Positions 61,627 to 64,000 of a DNA stretch of 64,000 bases are shown one piece after another. Under the pieces are notes generated by a model. It was given only the letters and a program-made list of their open reading frames with translations, had not been told where the DNA came from and did no database searches. The first letter of the stretch is position 1; every line of letters starts with the position of its first letter. The stretch lies in assembly GCA_947370975.1 (NCBI GenBank), contig CANBNG010000011.1:1-64000 (forward strand). The letters are read 5' to 3'. The position numbers were made by a program, and so were the translations under genes. The stretch is from Beijerinckiaceae bacterium (GTDB taxonomy: Bacteria; Pseudomonadota; Alphaproteobacteria; Rhizobiales; Beijerinckiaceae).

Positions 61627-63900
61627 TCAGTTTTGCAGGGCGGCGTCAACCGCTGTGAGCGCCGTCATATTGACGATTCTGCGCACCGAACTTGTCGGCG
61701 TCAGGATGTGAACAGCATGGGCCGTGCCCAGCAGGATCGGGCCCACCGTCACGCCCTCGCCTGCCACGATCTTGAGAATATTGTAGGTGATGTTGGCGGC
61801 ATCGAGATTTGGCATGACGAGCAGATTGGCCTCCGCCGTCAGGCGACCGCCTGGGAACATGCCGTCGAGAATCCGCTTCGACAAAGCCGCATCACCATGC
61901 ATTTCGCCTTCGGCTTCAAGCTCCGGCACGGCTTGCGTGATAAAGCCAAGCGCTTCGCGCATCTTGCGGGCGGACGGCGTATTCGCGCTGCCAAAACTCG
62001 AATGCGACAGGAAGGCAACGCGCGGCGTCAGGCCGAAGCGGCGCACTTCTTCTGCTGCCAACTGCGCGATCTGTGCGAGCTGTTCGGCGGTCGGATCCTG
62101 ATTGATGTAAGTGTCGGTGATGAACAAGGTGTGCTTGGGCAGCATCAAGACATTCATCGCCGCAAAGGTCGCAGCGCCCGGCTTGCGGCCGATGATATTG
62201 GCAACATGTTCAAGATGCGACGCATAGGGTCCGTAGGTGCCGCACAACATGCCATCGGCCCGGCCCCAGCGCAGCAGCATGGCTGACAGCAGCGTCGGAT
62301 TGGTGCGCAACAACGCTGCCGCGCCATTGATGGTCGCGCCATTGCGCCGGTTCTGATTGTAATATTCTTCCGCCGCGCGGTTGATGAGCGCATCATCGGC
62401 AAGGTCGATGATCTCGATCTCGTGGCCATCGCGCAGGCGCAAGTTCTGGCTGACGATCAAGGCCTCGATTTCGGTGCGACGCCCCACGAGCACGGGACGG
62501 GCCAGCTTTTCATCGACGACAATCTGCGCGGCGCGCAGCACGCGAATGTCCTCGCCCTCCGCATAAATGATCTTCTTGGTGGCAAGGCCAGCAGCCTCGA
62601 ACACCGGCTTCATGATATTGCCGGAGCGATAGACGAAGCTCTCCATGTCGCGGCGATAGGCCGCGAGATCGGCCAGCGGGCGCGTCGCGACACCGCTCGC
62701 CATGGCGGCTTCCGCAACAGCGGGCGCAACCGCGCTGATGAGGCGCGGGTCGAAGGGCTTGGGGATGAGATAATCCTCTCCGAAGCGGCTTTCCATCGCG
62801 CCATAGGCTGCCGTCACGACATCGGATTGCTCCGCATGGGCCAGCGAGGCAATCGCGTGAACGGCGGCGAGTTTCATCGCCTCATTGATCGTCGTCGCAC
62901 CGACATCGAGCGCGCCCCGGAAGATGAAGGGGAAGCAGAGAACATTGTTCACCTGGTTCGGATAATCCGAACGCCCGGTCGCAATGATCGCATCGGGGCG
63001 CACCGCGCGCGCATCCTCGGGCAGGATTTCAGGCTCGGGATTGGCCATGGCCAGAATCAGCGGACGAGAGCCCATGCGCTGAACCATGTCGGGCTTCAGC
63101 ACGCCACCGGCTGAAAGTCCCAGAAACATGTCGGCGCCATCGATAATGTCACCGAGCGTGCGCGCGGAGGTTTCCTGCGCATAGCGGATCTTGTTGTCGT
63201 CCATCGCCTCGGCGCGGCCCTTGTAGACAACGCCATAAAGATCGGAGACGAAAATATTCTCGCGCCGCACGCCAAGCTCGACGAGCAGATCAAGGCACGC
63301 CAGCGCCGCAGCGCCTGCACCCGAGCACACGAGCTTGATGTCCGACAGCTTCTTGCCGACCAGCTCCATCGCATTGACAGCCGCAGCACCAACCACGATG
63401 GCCGTGCCGTGCTGATCGTCATGGAAAACCGGGATCTTCATCCGCTCGCGCAGCTTGCGCTCGACGATGAAACATTCCGGCGCCTTTATATCCTCGAGAT
63501 TGATGCCGCCGAAGGTCGGCTCCATCGCCGCGATAATATCGACAAGCTTGTCGGGATCGGTCTCGTCGAGCTCAATGTCGAACACATCGATGCCGGCAAA
63601 TTTCTTGAACAGGCAGGCCTTGCCCTCCATCACCGGCTTGCCGGCGAGCGGACCGATATTGCCCAGACCCAGCACCGCCGTGCCATTGGTGATAACCGCG
63701 ACGAGATTGCCGCGTGAGGTGAGATTGCGCGCCTGATCGGGATCATCGACGATTGCCATACAGGCCGCAGCAACGCCCGGCGAATAGGCCAGCGCCAGAT
63801 CATGCTGGTTCGTCATGCCCTTGGTGGGCACGACGGAGATCTTTCCCGGTGTCGGGAAGGCGTGATAGGCGAGCGCAGCCTGCGCGAGTTGCTCATCCAT
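61627..63900 (-). CDS. maeB: NADP-dependent malic enzyme MaeB with phosphotransacetylase-like domain
   Basis: 757 residues, standard for the fused type. The malic domain (about 1-160) has PGKISVVPTKGMTNQHDLALAYSPGVA; the NAD(P)-binding domain (about 165-400) has VCSGAGAAALACLDLL and ILAMANPEPEI; the C-terminal PTA-like domain (about 430-757) ends with MTALTAVDAALQN. It turns malate into pyruvate and NADPH, which is needed to grow on C4-dicarboxylates imported by DctA directly downstream. The ATG at 63900 begins MDEQLAQAALAYH. Confidence 0.95.
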   Translation of the reverse strand: MDEQLAQAALAYHAFPTPGKISVVPTKGMTNQHDLALAYSPGVAAACMAIVDDPDQARNLTSRGNLVAVITNGTAVLGLGNIGPLAGKPVMEGKACLFKKFAGIDVFDIELDETDPDKLVDIIAAMEPTFGGINLEDIKAPECFIVERKLRERMKIPVFHDDQHGTAIVVGAAAVNAMELVGKKLSDIKLVCSGAGAAALACLDLLVELGVRRENIFVSDLYGVVYKGRAEAMDDNKIRYAQETSARTLGDIIDGADMFLGLSAGGVLKPDMVQRMGSRPLILAMANPEPEILPEDARAVRPDAIIATGRSDYPNQVNNVLCFPFIFRGALDVGATTINEAMKLAAVHAIASLAHAEQSDVVTAAYGAMESRFGEDYLIPKPFDPRLISAVAPAVAEAAMASGVATRPLADLAAYRRDMESFVYRSGNIMKPVFEAAGLATKKIIYAEGEDIRVLRAAQIVVDEKLARPVLVGRRTEIEALIVSQNLRLRDGHEIEIIDLADDALINRAAEEYYNQNRRNGATINGAAALLRTNPTLLSAMLLRWGRADGMLCGTYGPYASHLEHVANIIGRKPGAATFAAMNVLMLPKHTLFITDTYINQDPTAEQLAQIAQLAAEEVRRFGLTPRVAFLSHSSFGSANTPSARKMREALGFITQAVPELEAEGEMHGDAALSKRILDGMFPGGRLTAEANLLVMPNLDAANITYNILKIVAGEGVTVGPILLGTAHAVHILTPTSSVRRIVNMTALTAVDAALQN
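61714..61729 (-). promoter_or_regulatory. Candidate sigma-54 promoter for dctA inside maeB
   Basis: On the minus strand GGGCACG-GCCC-ATGCT, with GG and GC 12 bases apart, matches TGGCACG-N4-TTGCW at all invariant GG/GC positions. It lies within the C-terminal codons of maeB; a transcript would begin near 61703 and reach the dctA ATG after about 93 bases. DctD is known to act on such promoters. Confidence 0.45.
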
Positions 63901-64000
63901 GGATGTTGCTTTCAGAGGGGCGCGTCGACATCAGCGGCAGAGGCTGCCCAGCGGGAGCCCATTGCAAGACGCTGCGCGAAAAGCGCGACCTCGGTTCGAT

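Noticed and set aside
60234..61658. 474-codon plus-strand frame opposite dctA
   Set aside because: Very His/Asp/Arg-rich mirror of a hydrophobic transporter gene.
63901..64000. Sigma-54 promoter or neighbouring gene end upstream of maeB
   Set aside because: TTGCA occurs but without GG at the required distance, and the 100 bases are too short to recognise a coding end.
1..64000. CRISPR arrays, insertion sequences, prophage or integrative elements
   Set aside because: No regularly spaced repeats, transposase, integrase or tRNA-flanking direct repeats were seen.

Overview
The window reads as a chromosomal segment of a GC-rich alphaproteobacterium, most likely order Hyphomicrobiales (Rhizobiales). 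The main reasons are the CtrA/ChpT/SciP cell-cycle regulators, the envelope protein EipA (DUF1134), rhizobial-type dctA/dctB/dctD and maeB, and a NasS/NasT-controlled nitrate assimilation operon. Coding density is high. I see no insertion sequences, phage genes or CRISPR arrays. Family or genus cannot be fixed from this window.

Region 1 (1-11349, all minus strand) is nitrate assimilation. Transcription runs from nasT-nasS into a separate unit led by a -24/-12 (sigma-54) promoter and a two-hairpin ANTAR-type leader overlapping a terminator. That unit is nrtA-nrtB-nrtD (nitrate ABC importer), a NirB-like FAD reductase, nirA (siroheme nitrite reductase), a CysJ-like flavoprotein and nasA (catalytic nitrate reductase, cut by the left window edge).

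Region 2 (11507-23738) starts with small conserved proteins, a bicupin and a YaiI/DUF188 protein. A plus-strand catabolic block follows: TctC-type binding protein, intradiol ring-cleavage dioxygenase, SDR, BKACE (DUF849), MDR oxidoreductase, a small cupin, and an NMT1/SsuA-type ABC importer with two binding proteins. I propose a ring-cleavage pathway in which BKACE replaces the 3-oxoadipate CoA-transferase and thiolase steps. No regulator is found inside the block.

Region 3 (23905-39943) is mixed. It holds a GT39 membrane glycosyltransferase with a KdpD-like N-terminus, MarC, a cytochrome c facing a PQQ dehydrogenase with lanthanide-type residues, a GT4 glycosyltransferase, glutathione peroxidase, a methyltransferase, a TctC/amidohydrolase pair, the remnant of a GDSL-esterase autotransporter, tRNA-Glu, a cytochrome P450, EipA and CysQ.

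Region 4 (40193-48853) is a cell-cycle and housekeeping cluster: chpT, a CheY-like regulator, mntR/mntH with an operator between them, ctrA with a 570-bp control region, a fliJ-like gene, a UPF0104 membrane protein, sciP, mnmA, a PmtA-like methyltransferase and tRNA-Met.

Region 5 (48899-63900) contains a dipeptide-type ABC importer divergent from a GntR regulator, two small unknown proteins, pyrC, and a C4-dicarboxylate unit maeB-dctA-dctB-dctD, all read on the minus strand. A possible sigma-54 promoter for dctA lies inside the 3' end of maeB. The last 100 bases (63901-64000) show no gene I can support.
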